Of a DNA stretch of 29,219 nucleotides, positions 17,911 to 23,866 are shown piece by piece (position 1 is the first letter of the stretch; every line of letters starts with the position of its first letter). The position numbers and the translations under genes are program-made. This DNA comes from a virus: positions 1 to 29,219 of IMG/VR virus record IMGVR_UViG_3300025286_000095. One strand, 5' to 3'. Below the pieces are notes generated by a model, which worked only from the letters and a program-made list of their open reading frames with translations, did no database searches and was not told where the DNA came from.

Positions 17911-18135
17911 TTAAAACGGAGTTTCTTCTGTAGCTTCACCCTCTTTAGGCTTAGCATCTTCTACTTTTACTGAGATGTAACGTTTTCCACCTTTAGAAAC
18001 GTTCTTCCATCCCGCCAACCTGTATTCTGTACCTTTTACATCTACGTTACCAACGAAATCTGGTCTAGAATCACCATCTTCCTTGTATTTGTTTACAAAA
18101 AGTACACCTGAGTTGGTGTTGTCGTATTCACTCAT
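17911..18135 (-). CDS. Small protein with SSB-like acidic C-terminal tip
   Basis: This 74-residue protein has NSGVLFVNKYKEDGDSRPDF near its start, then GNVDVKGTEYRLAGW and GGKRYISVKVED. These alternating strands are compatible with a small beta barrel. The end, EGEATEETPF, is acidic and closes in Pro-Phe like the tail of bacterial SSB (…DDIPF), through which SSB recruits repair enzymes. I prefer the start at 18135 because GGAG lies 8 bases away, whereas the ATG at 18141 leaves only 2. Related short phage proteins have no agreed name. It is probably an ssDNA-binding accessory protein of the replication cluster. Confidence 0.7.
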   Translation of the reverse strand: MSEYDNTNSGVLFVNKYKEDGDSRPDFVGNVDVKGTEYRLAGWKNVSKGGKRYISVKVEDAKPKEGEATEETPF

Positions 18136-18151
18136 GAGCATTACTCCTTAT

Positions 18152-18526
18152 TTAAGTAACTTGTGAAAGTTTGCTGATTGGTACAAGTACAATTTTACTA
18201 TCGTTATTGTCTCCGCCCATAACAATACGGGCTTCCTTTCTTGACACCAATCTGCGTATTTTTTTTCTAAGTTTATGAACTTCAAACATAAATGCAGTAT
18301 CAATTTCGCCATTATCTGATAGTATGTGTACCCACCAGTCAGCGTTAGTGCTCGATAATCCACTTGGACTACCTTTAAAACCGACCTCTATAGCTATATT
18401 TCCTGTACGTTTCCACATATCACGCTCTGTTTTGACTTCTATACCACCCTTGCCTTGGAATATTTTACGTATCTTTTCCTCGTATACTTGTCCAAAATCA
18501 AGGTCTATGTCGAAGTTGCCGTTCAC
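18152..18526 (-). CDS. PD-(D/E)XK-type nuclease-like protein (resolvase candidate)
   Basis: This 124-residue protein starts with GTG, which overlaps the upstream stop as GTGA. The core IEVKTERDMWKRTGNIAIEV (about residues 29-48) gives the E-x-K of a PD-(D/E)XK active site (Glu30, Lys32), followed by TGNIAIE and then KGSPSGLSSTNADWW. Phage proteins with this E-V-K, TGN-x-x-I-E and PSG motif order are usually small endonucleases. The small size and the neighbouring recombination genes suggest a Holliday-junction or flap nuclease. The exact substrate cannot be read from the sequence. Confidence 0.72.
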   Translation of the reverse strand: MNGNFDIDLDFGQVYEEKIRKIFQGKGGIEVKTERDMWKRTGNIAIEVGFKGSPSGLSSTNADWWVHILSDNGEIDTAFMFEVHKLRKKIRRLVSRKEARIVMGGDNNDSKIVLVPISKLSQVT

Positions 18527-18699
18527 TTTGTAATCTGTCCATTGTTATATTTACGTATAACCATCTTTATTTCTGCAATTCTTTTTAATGTTTCTGTAGA
18601 CGGCTCTCCACCGCTATCTCTAATATTTTTTACAGCTTCTCTGTATGCTCGAAGAACTTCATACTCCAGTTTTCTTTCTTTAAACGAAGAAAAACACAC
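18523..18699 (-). CDS. 58-residue helical protein with GTG start
   Basis: The GTG at 18699 shares its first base with the TAG stop of the preceding gene (TAGTG), and its own stop overlaps the next start as GTGA. This fills the gap between two nuclease-like genes exactly. The product is helical and charged (RKLEYEVLRAYREAVKNI, then TLKRIAEIKMVIRKY) and looks like two amphipathic helices. There is no strong Shine-Dalgarno site, so translation probably depends on coupling. I recognise no family. Confidence 0.6.
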   Translation of the reverse strand: MCFSSFKERKLEYEVLRAYREAVKNIRDSGGEPSTETLKRIAEIKMVIRKYNNGQITK

Positions 18700-19019
18700 T
18701 ATAAATGCGACTTACATATTTTAAGCAGGAAACAAAAAGTATCATATGGAATAGATATGTACGGAATTTCTCTATCCATGCGAAATACAACACCATGTTC
18801 CTCTTTCTCAGGCAATACCCATGATGGTATTCTCTTTCGACGCTTACATCCATAAAATTTGCCTTCTATTTCTATGTCTCCCTGCTCATGTTGAGCCCCG
18901 CCCCTGTCACGGTTATAGGCTTCAAGTTCAAACTCTTTAGCTATCCTTACTGCTTGTCTTTGCAGTTCGGCTCCTCTTTGTCTGTTTCTTTTTCCCCGTA
19001 TTTGAGCTTTTGTTTTCAT
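18699..19019 (-). CDS. PD-(D/E)XK-like nuclease with altered catalytic Glu
   Basis: This 106-residue protein has a basic helical start (KAQIRGKRNRQRGAELQ), then NRDRGGAQHEQGDIEIEGKF, YGCKRRKRIPSW, and a closing ISIPYDTFCFLLKI. This order resembles small phage nucleases with the pattern (D)(I/V)...W-x-E-C-K-x-x-x. The usual Glu of the E-C-K motif is Gly57 here (GCK), so activity is uncertain unless another acid (Glu50 or Glu52) replaces it. The ATG at 19019 is chosen over a TTG at 19028. It overlaps the preceding gene by 83 bases. If inactive, it may serve as a binding subunit. Confidence 0.68.
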   Translation of the reverse strand: MKTKAQIRGKRNRQRGAELQRQAVRIAKEFELEAYNRDRGGAQHEQGDIEIEGKFYGCKRRKRIPSWVLPEKEEHGVVFRMDREIPYISIPYDTFCFLLKICKSHL

Positions 19020-19215
19020 TTTGTACAACCTTTTCTATATGTTTGACAAATTTTTCTGTATCACCCTTCATGGCAATATATTCTTCAAAAGTACTACCAA
19101 GAACGCTAACAGCTCGAACCAATGAATTAATAGTGCCCATCGTCATACTGTTGACAGTAATCTCAAGCGTTTTGATTCGTTCACGCATACTAATCTTACG
19201 TTTGCTCGCTTTCAT
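18937..19215 (-). CDS. Helical protein with basic C-terminal tail
   Basis: This 92-residue protein starts at an ATG in an ATGA overlap with the upstream stop. The N-terminal two thirds is helical (RIKTLEITVNSM, then VRAVSVLGSTFEEYIAM). The last 27 residues are Lys/Ser/Thr-rich, including GKKKQTKRSRTAKTSSKDS. That tail is read from an 83-base overlap with the next gene in another frame, so its low complexity may be a by-product of that gene's basic N-terminus. No family is recognised. A shorter protein, ended by an unseen change, cannot be excluded. Confidence 0.6.
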   Translation of the reverse strand: MKASKRKISMRERIKTLEITVNSMTMGTINSLVRAVSVLGSTFEEYIAMKGDTEKFVKHIEKVVQNENKSSNTGKKKQTKRSRTAKTSSKDS

Positions 19216-19427
19216 GTATCACACTCCTCACACTTAGCTTGTTGAACTGTTGAGCTAGTCTCTTCATATGGTTCCTCTATAGACTCCATATCAGCTATAA
19301 TAGTTTTCAATCGAGCTGCGTCAGCAGCTATGTTACCAATCTTCATTGAATCAATAGTTTTCATTGCAATCTTTAGACAGCTTCTAATCAAGATTGAATC
19401 TGATTCATCATAAACAATTTTAGCCAT
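19212..19427 (-). CDS. Small hypothetical protein with C-terminal CXXC
   Basis: This 71-residue protein has a helical body (SCLKIAMKTIDSM, then ARLKTIIADMESI), an acidic linker and the end AKCEECDT with one CXXC. It overlaps the helicase stop by 8 bases and the next start by ATGA, so it is read as part of the replication operon. I recognise no domain. The CXXC might bind metal with a partner or in a dimer. Confidence 0.62.
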   Translation of the reverse strand: MAKIVYDESDSILIRSCLKIAMKTIDSMKIGNIAADAARLKTIIADMESIEEPYEETSSTVQQAKCEECDT

Positions 19428-20730
19428 TAAATACCTCCGTTAAAGCTTCTTCTGGCGTAGAATAAATCTTACATCGGTCACCAGCTACACCCATCTTTAC
19501 CCTGCCGCTTTTGCCGTATCTATTTTTACCAAGTATTATTTCAATCCCATATTCACCCATATCAGATTCTTGCACGTAGTATCGCCACTCATAATACATA
19601 AACAATATGATTTCAGCATCCTGTTCAATAGAACCACTATCACGTAAATCTCTAAGCAATGGTCTTTTGTTTGCTCTTGTTTCACATTCACGATTTAGCT
19701 GTGAAACCAACAAGACAGCCATTTTATGCTTCTTGGCAGACCATTTATATTGTTTCATAATGTTATCAACACGCATCCTGTTGTCATCTACGCCAGCAAC
19801 GCTCACCAACCCTATGTAATCATCGACAACAACATCAGGTGTATGTTTGCGAATTTCACGCATTGAACCTTCTATATCAAATATTTTATCGTTCATTATT
19901 AAATTTTTATAATTCTTTCTAATGTTCTGTTTTGATTTTTCGAGCATATCATTATCATTATCGTTAAGTGTACCAATACGAATTTTCTCATACGACAGAT
20001 GCTCTGATTCAAGTATTATAAGCTTTTTCATCATTTCAATGTTACTCATCTCACGATTCATAACTAATACTTTATATCCGCTATGTATAATATTTCTCAC
20101 AATATTTAACATGGTTGTTGATTTAAAATGACCAGGCCTACCAGCAATAACAGTAATCTCGCCTCTTGTCATACCACCAGTTAATTCATCAAGCTCTGGA
20201 TATCCAAACCCAATTAATGCATTTTTGTCAAATATATTTTTAAATGTTTCTTCAAGAAGTTTATCTATATCGAACCCATCGCCAACCTGCATATCAAGGA
20301 CATCCTCAATCTCATGCTGTAATTGTTCGAGTACTTCACGAGCATCAGAATTTTTTACATTTAAAACATTCTTAACCTGCTCAGCTTTTAATATAACATT
20401 CCTAAGTAGCCATTTTTCATGTAAAATCTTAGCATTATTCTCAGAGTTAGCAGTTGTAGCGATTTCACATAATCCTGTTATTTTCCAACCCATATCACTG
20501 GTAGCGTATGATGGCGGTATCTCAGCAATAAGCGTATTGACTGTAATATCATCGGTTCCATTCTTGCGTAAACCCATAATACCCCTCCACACGCTTCTAT
20601 TAAATTCATTATAGAATATTGTATCTGATGGTATGTACTGTATTACTTTATCGATTAAACTATTATCTAGTATTATCTGACCAAGCAACTCCTTTTCAAC
20701 TTCGTATGAATTAGGTAATGTCTGTGCCAT
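19420..20730 (-). CDS. DnaB-type replicative DNA helicase
   Basis: This 436-residue protein is expected to form a hexamer that unwinds DNA at the phage fork. The N-terminal domain opens like DnaB (NSYEVEKELLGQIILDNSLI, residues 7-26). The RecA-type ATPase has Walker A GRPGHFKS at 197-204, Walker B VVVDDYIGL at 300-308, SQLNRECETR at 343-352 and SGSIEQDAE at 365-373. The closing KNRYGKSGRV supplies the arginine-finger region. His and Phe in the Walker A loop are unusual for DnaB but keep GxxGxxKS. The ATG at 20730 is chosen because it overlaps the preceding stop as TAATG and gives a normal DnaB N-terminus. The in-frame ATG at 20772 would lie inside the previous gene. Confidence 0.93.
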   Translation of the reverse strand: MAQTLPNSYEVEKELLGQIILDNSLIDKVIQYIPSDTIFYNEFNRSVWRGIMGLRKNGTDDITVNTLIAEIPPSYATSDMGWKITGLCEIATTANSENNAKILHEKWLLRNVILKAEQVKNVLNVKNSDAREVLEQLQHEIEDVLDMQVGDGFDIDKLLEETFKNIFDKNALIGFGYPELDELTGGMTRGEITVIAGRPGHFKSTTMLNIVRNIIHSGYKVLVMNREMSNIEMMKKLIILESEHLSYEKIRIGTLNDNDNDMLEKSKQNIRKNYKNLIMNDKIFDIEGSMREIRKHTPDVVVDDYIGLVSVAGVDDNRMRVDNIMKQYKWSAKKHKMAVLLVSQLNRECETRANKRPLLRDLRDSGSIEQDAEIILFMYYEWRYYVQESDMGEYGIEIILGKNRYGKSGRVKMGVAGDRCKIYSTPEEALTEVFNG

Positions 20731-20930
20731 TATTCTTGAGTCTTCAAATAGTACGTTGTGTTTCGATTCCATAAAAACCCTCTATTTTTTGTTTCGATTG
20801 TATATCCATGATTCTTAGCTCTTTTTATTGCACCCCTAACATCGTGAATGCCCAACATATGTATATCTAAATCTGTTGCGAATTCGCTGTATTTAAGGAA
20901 GTGCACGAGCCTATGAGTGTCCCTGTCCAT
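20730..20930 (-). CDS. Small winged-helix DNA-binding protein
   Basis: This 66-residue protein has FATDLDIHMLGIHDVRGAIK followed by KNHGYTIETKNRG and TTYYLKTQE. The pattern is a helix-turn-helix, a recognition helix, and then a two-strand wing ending in a Tyr-Leu strand, as in many small phage winged-helix proteins. It directly precedes the helicase and is coupled to it, so it may help bring the helicase to the origin or control the operon. It overlaps the preceding gene by 20 bases. The specific role is inferred from position. Confidence 0.7.
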   Translation of the reverse strand: MDRDTHRLVHFLKYSEFATDLDIHMLGIHDVRGAIKRAKNHGYTIETKNRGFLWNRNTTYYLKTQE

Positions 20931-21450
20931 CTATAGACTCATTTCTGACTCTTACGAGATTAGCGACTGGGCTTATTGCTCTACCGTTCTGGCCTTCCCA
21001 TTCATCGTGATATATGCTAATGACTACGGATTTATCCATTATCAAGTCCTTTGTAATAGCGGGAAGCTTAATTATAACTCTCGGCTCCTCGCCAGTGTTC
21101 CTGTCTATTTCAATTTTTTGAAGCGGAATGTGGATTTTATCAAGAAATCTCTTATAACCAGTATTGCTACCACCAGTTATTCTTCTGCCTTCACTATCCT
21201 TTACTCCAAGAAATCTCCATATGCCAGAATCTTGAATGTCCCTTCCACCGTAATTTTTTACGTTTTCATCAAGTTTGTACGTAGGTTTGTAGAGCATAGC
21301 GTCGTTTCCTCTGCGTGTTCTTATCTTTTTACTGTACAGACCTACTATTTTAGCTGGGTATGTACCTTCCGGCACAATCGTTGACATTTGCTGGTCATAG
21401 TATACCTCCTCATCGTCAAAGTTGTCTAATAAATCATCTACAGTAGTCAT
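20911..21450 (-). CDS. Putative ssDNA-binding protein, OB-fold type
   Basis: This 179-residue protein starts with an acidic stretch (DDLLDNFDDEEVYYD). A domain opening VPEGTYPAKIVGLYSKKIRT follows, then GIWRFLGVKDSEGRR and VVISIYHDEWEGQNG. Such a PEGTY start after an acidic region, then a beta-rich body, is common in phage ssDNA-binding (DUF669-like) proteins that lie beside annealing recombinases. The gene is coupled by ATGA to the ERF/Rad52-like gene, which supports a recombination/replication role. The fold is inferred and should be tested by structure prediction. Confidence 0.68.
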   Translation of the reverse strand: MTTVDDLLDNFDDEEVYYDQQMSTIVPEGTYPAKIVGLYSKKIRTRRGNDAMLYKPTYKLDENVKNYGGRDIQDSGIWRFLGVKDSEGRRITGGSNTGYKRFLDKIHIPLQKIEIDRNTGEEPRVIIKLPAITKDLIMDKSVVISIYHDEWEGQNGRAISPVANLVRVRNESIDGQGHS

Positions 21451-21926
21451 ACCCAGCCATCCTTAGTGTCTGCGGTATCACCACCAATCTTCTTACCATT
21501 GGCATCAACATATTTATTATCATCAAATCTACCCATAAATACATCAGCATTAAACCCAAGCTTTGAAAGTCCCTTAGTCAATGCATCTGTGGCAACCTTT
21601 TTAATACAGTCATCGTCAACACGGCTTCCCATTATAACTTTAATTGAGCTGCTTATTGGGAATGCTCCTTCAATACCATCCCACTTATAAAAGAATGTTG
21701 CCGTATACACAATAAGTGTATCATTTAGTATTGGTGTGTATAATTCATTCTTTACGCCAAATCCCAACCCAAACGGGCCAAACAGAGATGTTGCGTTTTT
21801 AAGTTGATACTGGGCCCCAATAGCAGTAAATCCTCCGCGCTTGTTAACCTTTGTTGTGAACTCTGGGTCTGTAGTATCAACGCTCTCCCACAGTCCTAAG
21901 TTTGTACTATCTTCTTTTTTTTGCAT
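21447..21926 (-). CDS. Single-strand annealing protein, ERF/Rad52-like
   Basis: This 159-residue protein has GLWESVDTTDPEFTTKV at its start, then RGGFTAIGAQYQLKNATSLF, FGPFGLGFGV, DDDCIKKVATDALTKGLSKL and GFNADVFMGRFDDNKYVD. The late ATDALTKGLSKLGF segment and the GxGFGV strand are typical of phage annealing proteins of the ERF/Rad52 type, which pair complementary single strands during recombination and genome concatemer formation. The start has AAGGA 8 bases upstream. It is the first gene of the ERF, ssDNA-binding, winged-helix and helicase run, and it lies 43 bases after a structured RNA element. Confidence 0.88.
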   Translation of the reverse strand: MQKKEDSTNLGLWESVDTTDPEFTTKVNKRGGFTAIGAQYQLKNATSLFGPFGLGFGVKNELYTPILNDTLIVYTATFFYKWDGIEGAFPISSSIKVIMGSRVDDDCIKKVATDALTKGLSKLGFNADVFMGRFDDNKYVDANGKKIGGDTADTKDGWV

Positions 21927-21969
21927 AATATTTTCCTTTTAATTTTGTAATATTACTTGCTATTAAAAT

Positions 21970-22066
21970 AAGGGCTTAGTATTCATATTATAGAAATAAA
22001 TCTAAATTATGAATGTACTACCCATGCGAGAGAATTCCCTCACTGCGATAATATAACTAAGCCCCT
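21970..22066 (-). ncRNA. Structured RNA element, three-way-junction-like, before the annealing gene
   Basis: The ends of this 97-base stretch pair over 11 positions with one G-U pair (AGGGGCTTAGT with ACTAAGCCCTT on the minus strand). Inside are GTGAGGG/CTCTCGC with an AATT loop and ATTCATA/TATGAAT. One closing stem enclosing two inner hairpins is the layout of a cis-regulatory RNA or a small stable RNA. It lies 43 bases before the annealing gene's ATG. It is not a tRNA: no T-arm or anticodon arm fits. No known riboswitch class is recognised. Confidence 0.5.
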
Positions 22067-22076
22067 ATTAGAACAA

Positions 22077-22105
22077 CTGATTGCAATTCAGTATTGCATC
22101 ATCAG
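22077..22105 (-). terminator. Hairpin overlapping the stop of the HTH gene
   Basis: CTGAT and TGCAAT pair with ATTGCA and ATCAG around an ACTGA loop. This gives 11 pairs with a two-base bulge. The TGA stop of the HTH gene is part of the outer stem. There is no T-run afterwards, so it may slow or protect the transcript rather than end it. It directly precedes the larger structured element. Confidence 0.4.
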
Positions 22106-22548
22106 ATTGTTAGAGACTCATCTTCTTTAGTAGAATCCTTAACTTCCCCAGTCAGTTCATCGTCAATATGCTGAAATATTGACACGAGCTGTCCGATGCT
22201 TCTGTTGATTTCAACTATCCCACCGGCAATGCTGGTTAGTTTGTTCACCGTATCTGCAAACATATCTGGAGTTAGGTTGGATGATGGTATCACCGAACTT
22301 TCCCCGTTTAAAGAGCTGTTTGAAGATGACGAAACTGATGTATCCTTCACATCTTTCTTTTGAGCTTCAAAATGAGCTCTCGTCTGCTGTTTGTACTTGT
22401 TAAGATTCCAGCCTGCGTTACGAGCTTGGTACACAGTCCAGTTACTAAAACCAAGAACATTAGCAATCATAGCAACTCTAACTCCTTGGTTGTGAAGCAT
22501 TTTCATGCTTTCAATAACCTCGTATGTTACTTTTCTTTTAGGTGCCAT
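22102..22548 (-). CDS. HTH DNA-binding protein with coiled-coil tail
   Basis: This 148-residue protein starts at MAPKRKVTYEVIESMKML, with AAAGGA about 10 bases before the ATG. A longer frame to 22641 is open but would overlap the 52-residue gene. Residues about 20-48 (QGVRVAMIANVLGFSNWTVY) form a resolvase/Psq-type helix-turn-helix. A Ser-rich linker follows (about 75-90), then a helical region (LTSIAGGIVEINRSIGQLV) and an acidic end. It is likely a sequence-specific regulator or nucleoid-type protein that oligomerises through its tail. It lies upstream of the structured element and the recombination genes, which it may control. Confidence 0.72.
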   Translation of the reverse strand: MAPKRKVTYEVIESMKMLHNQGVRVAMIANVLGFSNWTVYQARNAGWNLNKYKQQTRAHFEAQKKDVKDTSVSSSSNSSLNGESSVIPSSNLTPDMFADTVNKLTSIAGGIVEINRSIGQLVSIFQHIDDELTGEVKDSTKEDESLTI

Positions 22549-22579
22549 TATGCGCGTCCTTTCTGGTTTGGCATTTGGA

Positions 22580-22738
22580 TTAGTGGCGACGTTTGTTTCG
22601 ATAAACATAACCACTGGTAAACCACCACCATCCATTACCATTGTTATTAAAAATATTTCGTCTGTCTCTCAAATATTCAGCATCATCAATATCTCCATCA
22701 TAAGGCCATCCGCATTTTTGAGATTTCCAATTATCCAA
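22580..22738 (-). CDS. 52-residue Trp-rich peptide with TTG start
   Basis: The frame runs from a TTG at 22738, 6 bases after GAGG, to TAA at 22580. The peptide reads DNWKSQKCGWPYDGDI, then DDAEYLRDRRNIF, and closes GNGWWWFTSGYVYRNKRRH. Five Trp and a basic end make it unlike random sequence. An 8-residue frame, MLIEVKLG (22757-22731), overlaps the start and could be a leader peptide or the true N-terminus after a +1 shift. The neighbouring frame that extends the HTH gene upstream covers the same bases, so only one is likely to be translated. No family is known to me. Confidence 0.5.
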   Translation of the reverse strand: MDNWKSQKCGWPYDGDIDDAEYLRDRRNIFNNNGNGWWWFTSGYVYRNKRRH

Positions 22739-22770
22739 GTTTTACCTCAATTAACATAATTCCACCGCTT

Positions 22771-23523
22771 TCATTTATTCGCCTGTGTTTTACCAACTAA
22801 ACCACCGCCACAGGCTTCAAAGTATGAGCAGTATTTAGCGTTACACTCCCAGCTCAGCACTGGGGCAAACCCAAGTTTAATCGGTGGAGCCCCATTTTTT
22901 ACAGCTTCGTTGATTTTTTGCCAATAATCTACAGCTTCGTCTATCATTCTCATTGGAATGTCTAATTCTTGCATTTGTGAGTCATTTTTGTTATAAAACA
23001 ACAATGCCATTGATTTTATTTTTGGGTAATCGTGTTGAAAGTAAACATTATACCAATGAGCGTATGTAGCTGTTTGCATCATATAGTTTTTTACTGAATC
23101 TGGGTCATAATATTTGCTTTTTCTAAATATTGTTCGCCATTTCCAATAATTACATGATTTTATATCATAAAGCACGCCATCATCTACCATAACTAAGTCG
23201 ATGAAGCCACGAACATTTAAATCGTGCAAGAATAATTCTTTTTCTATAAAGATTCGGTTTCCATTTGTTGAAGCATACCATTGTATCGCGTCTTGTATAT
23301 CTGAATGTATTATGTCTCCAAGGCGGAATAGCCTTAGGGTTCCTGCGTCTCTTAGAGCAGGCTTTATTTTTTCGATTGATGAAAAGTAATGTTTTCGCGC
23401 ACACAAACCAGCCGATGAAGAATGAAACCATTCTTCTTTTCCGTCATATCTTTTAAACTTGGTATCGTTTAGGTGTGCAACGTAATCATTATAGATTTGT
23501 GTGACTTTTGATTCTTTGGCCAT
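22771..23523 (-). CDS. Cas4/RecB-like Fe-S nuclease
   Basis: This 250-residue protein carries the PD-(D/E)XK exonuclease pattern of the Cas4/AddB group: His73 in GDIIHSDIQ, Asp109 in GFIDLVMVDDG, Asp120-Ile-Lys122 in YDIKS, and QTATYAHWY at 150-158. Four Cys suit an Fe-S cluster: Cys41 (SSAGLCARKHYF), then Cys227, Cys232 and Cys238 (CNAKYCSYFEAC). Such enzymes trim DNA ends. With the ERF-like annealing protein encoded downstream, it could supply single strands for recombination. There is no CRISPR array or cas1/cas2 nearby, so a CRISPR role is not supported. It overlaps the preceding gene by 35 bases. Confidence 0.88.
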   Translation of the reverse strand: MAKESKVTQIYNDYVAHLNDTKFKRYDGKEEWFHSSSAGLCARKHYFSSIEKIKPALRDAGTLRLFRLGDIIHSDIQDAIQWYASTNGNRIFIEKELFLHDLNVRGFIDLVMVDDGVLYDIKSCNYWKWRTIFRKSKYYDPDSVKNYMMQTATYAHWYNVYFQHDYPKIKSMALLFYNKNDSQMQELDIPMRMIDEAVDYWQKINEAVKNGAPPIKLGFAPVLSWECNAKYCSYFEACGGGLVGKTQANK

Positions 23524-23677
23524 TGGTCATTGCATCTGTATTTAATGATTTACTTTGAACAAAATCTTTAACAAGATTGCCAAGTTGTGCTTGCATGGAA
23601 ACGTTTTCCATTGTGCATATTAACTTGAAATTTCGCCATGTTTTGTTATCGCATCTGAATGTTCTCATATTTTCCAT
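23489..23677 (-). CDS. Ribbon-helix-helix DNA-binding regulator
   Basis: This 62-residue protein has MRTFRCDNKTWRNFKLICTM followed by ENVSMQAQLGNLVKDFVQSK. This is the strand, helix, turn, helix layout of Arc/CopG-type repressors, which bind DNA as dimers. GAGGAT lies 5-6 bases before the ATG at 23677. A perfect palindrome, TTTCTAATTAGAAA, lies between this start and its probable promoter region and would suit self-repression. The gene leads the run containing the Cas4-like nuclease and may control it. Confidence 0.75.
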   Translation of the reverse strand: MENMRTFRCDNKTWRNFKLICTMENVSMQAQLGNLVKDFVQSKSLNTDAMTNGQRIKSHTNL

Positions 23678-23688
23678 TTTATCCTCAA

Positions 23689-23702
23689 TTTCTAATTAGA
23701 AA
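23689..23702 (-). promoter_or_regulatory. Perfect 14-base palindrome, candidate operator
   Basis: TTTCTAATTAGAAA is identical on both strands and lies 12 bases before the start of the ribbon-helix-helix gene. Repressors of this family commonly bind short palindromes at their own promoter. No clear -35/-10 pair with good spacing is visible: TTGTTC and TAATAC upstream are only 14 apart. Confidence 0.45.
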
Positions 23703-23763
23703 GTATTACAATTATTTTTACTGAACAATACTTTTTTAATGTTTTTTTGTATTTAATAATACA

Positions 23764-23785
23764 CCTATATATAATAATATATAGG
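23764..23785 (-). repeat. TA-rich hairpin of the CCTAGG element, copy 2
   Basis: CCTATATAT and ATATATAGG are exact inverted repeats around AATA, giving nine pairs. The hairpin follows the large CCTAGG stem on the minus strand by about 25 bases. The same order is seen at 15911-15973. Confidence 0.6.
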
Positions 23786-23810
23786 CTTAATTACTTTACC
23801 TTAGTTATAG

Positions 23811-23861
23811 CTTTAACAAGCCTAAGCCTAGGCTTAAGGCCTAGGCTTAAGCCTGTTAAAG
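23811..23861 (-). repeat. 23-base-pair hairpin with double CCTAGG, copy 2
   Basis: This 51-base inverted repeat forms a 23-pair stem with a five-base loop. It begins 5 bases after the stop of the zinc-finger gene. The only two positions that are not Watson-Crick become G-U pairs in minus-strand RNA (they are A-C in plus-strand RNA), which hints that the minus-strand transcript is the folded form. No T-run follows, so it is not a classical intrinsic terminator. It includes two GCCTAGGC blocks and ends CTTTAACA/TGTTAAAG. Confidence 0.65.
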
Positions 23862-23866
23862 TATTA

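Noticed and set aside
20917-21384. 155-residue plus-strand frame opposite the ssDNA-binding gene
   Set aside because: Antisense to a gene with recognisable motifs and coupling at both ends; the translation has no motif and is Ser/Tyr/Phe-rich.
22077-22105. Hammerhead ribozyme suggested by CTGATGA near the HTH stop
   Set aside because: The GAAA strand and the third stem of a hammerhead core are absent; the bases simply form a hairpin.
22549-22641. Longer N-terminus for the HTH protein from the ATG at 22641
   Set aside because: The ATG at 22548 has an AAAGGA site and starts a typical basic HTH N-terminus, and the extension covers the Trp-rich peptide. It remains possible if that peptide is not real.
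22771-23523. Part of a CRISPR-Cas locus because of the Cas4-like protein
   Set aside because: No repeat-spacer array and no other cas gene anywhere in the window; neighbours are phage recombination genes.
23811-23861. Classical intrinsic terminator
   Set aside because: The stem is strong, but no T-run follows on either strand, so this term is not justified by sequence alone.
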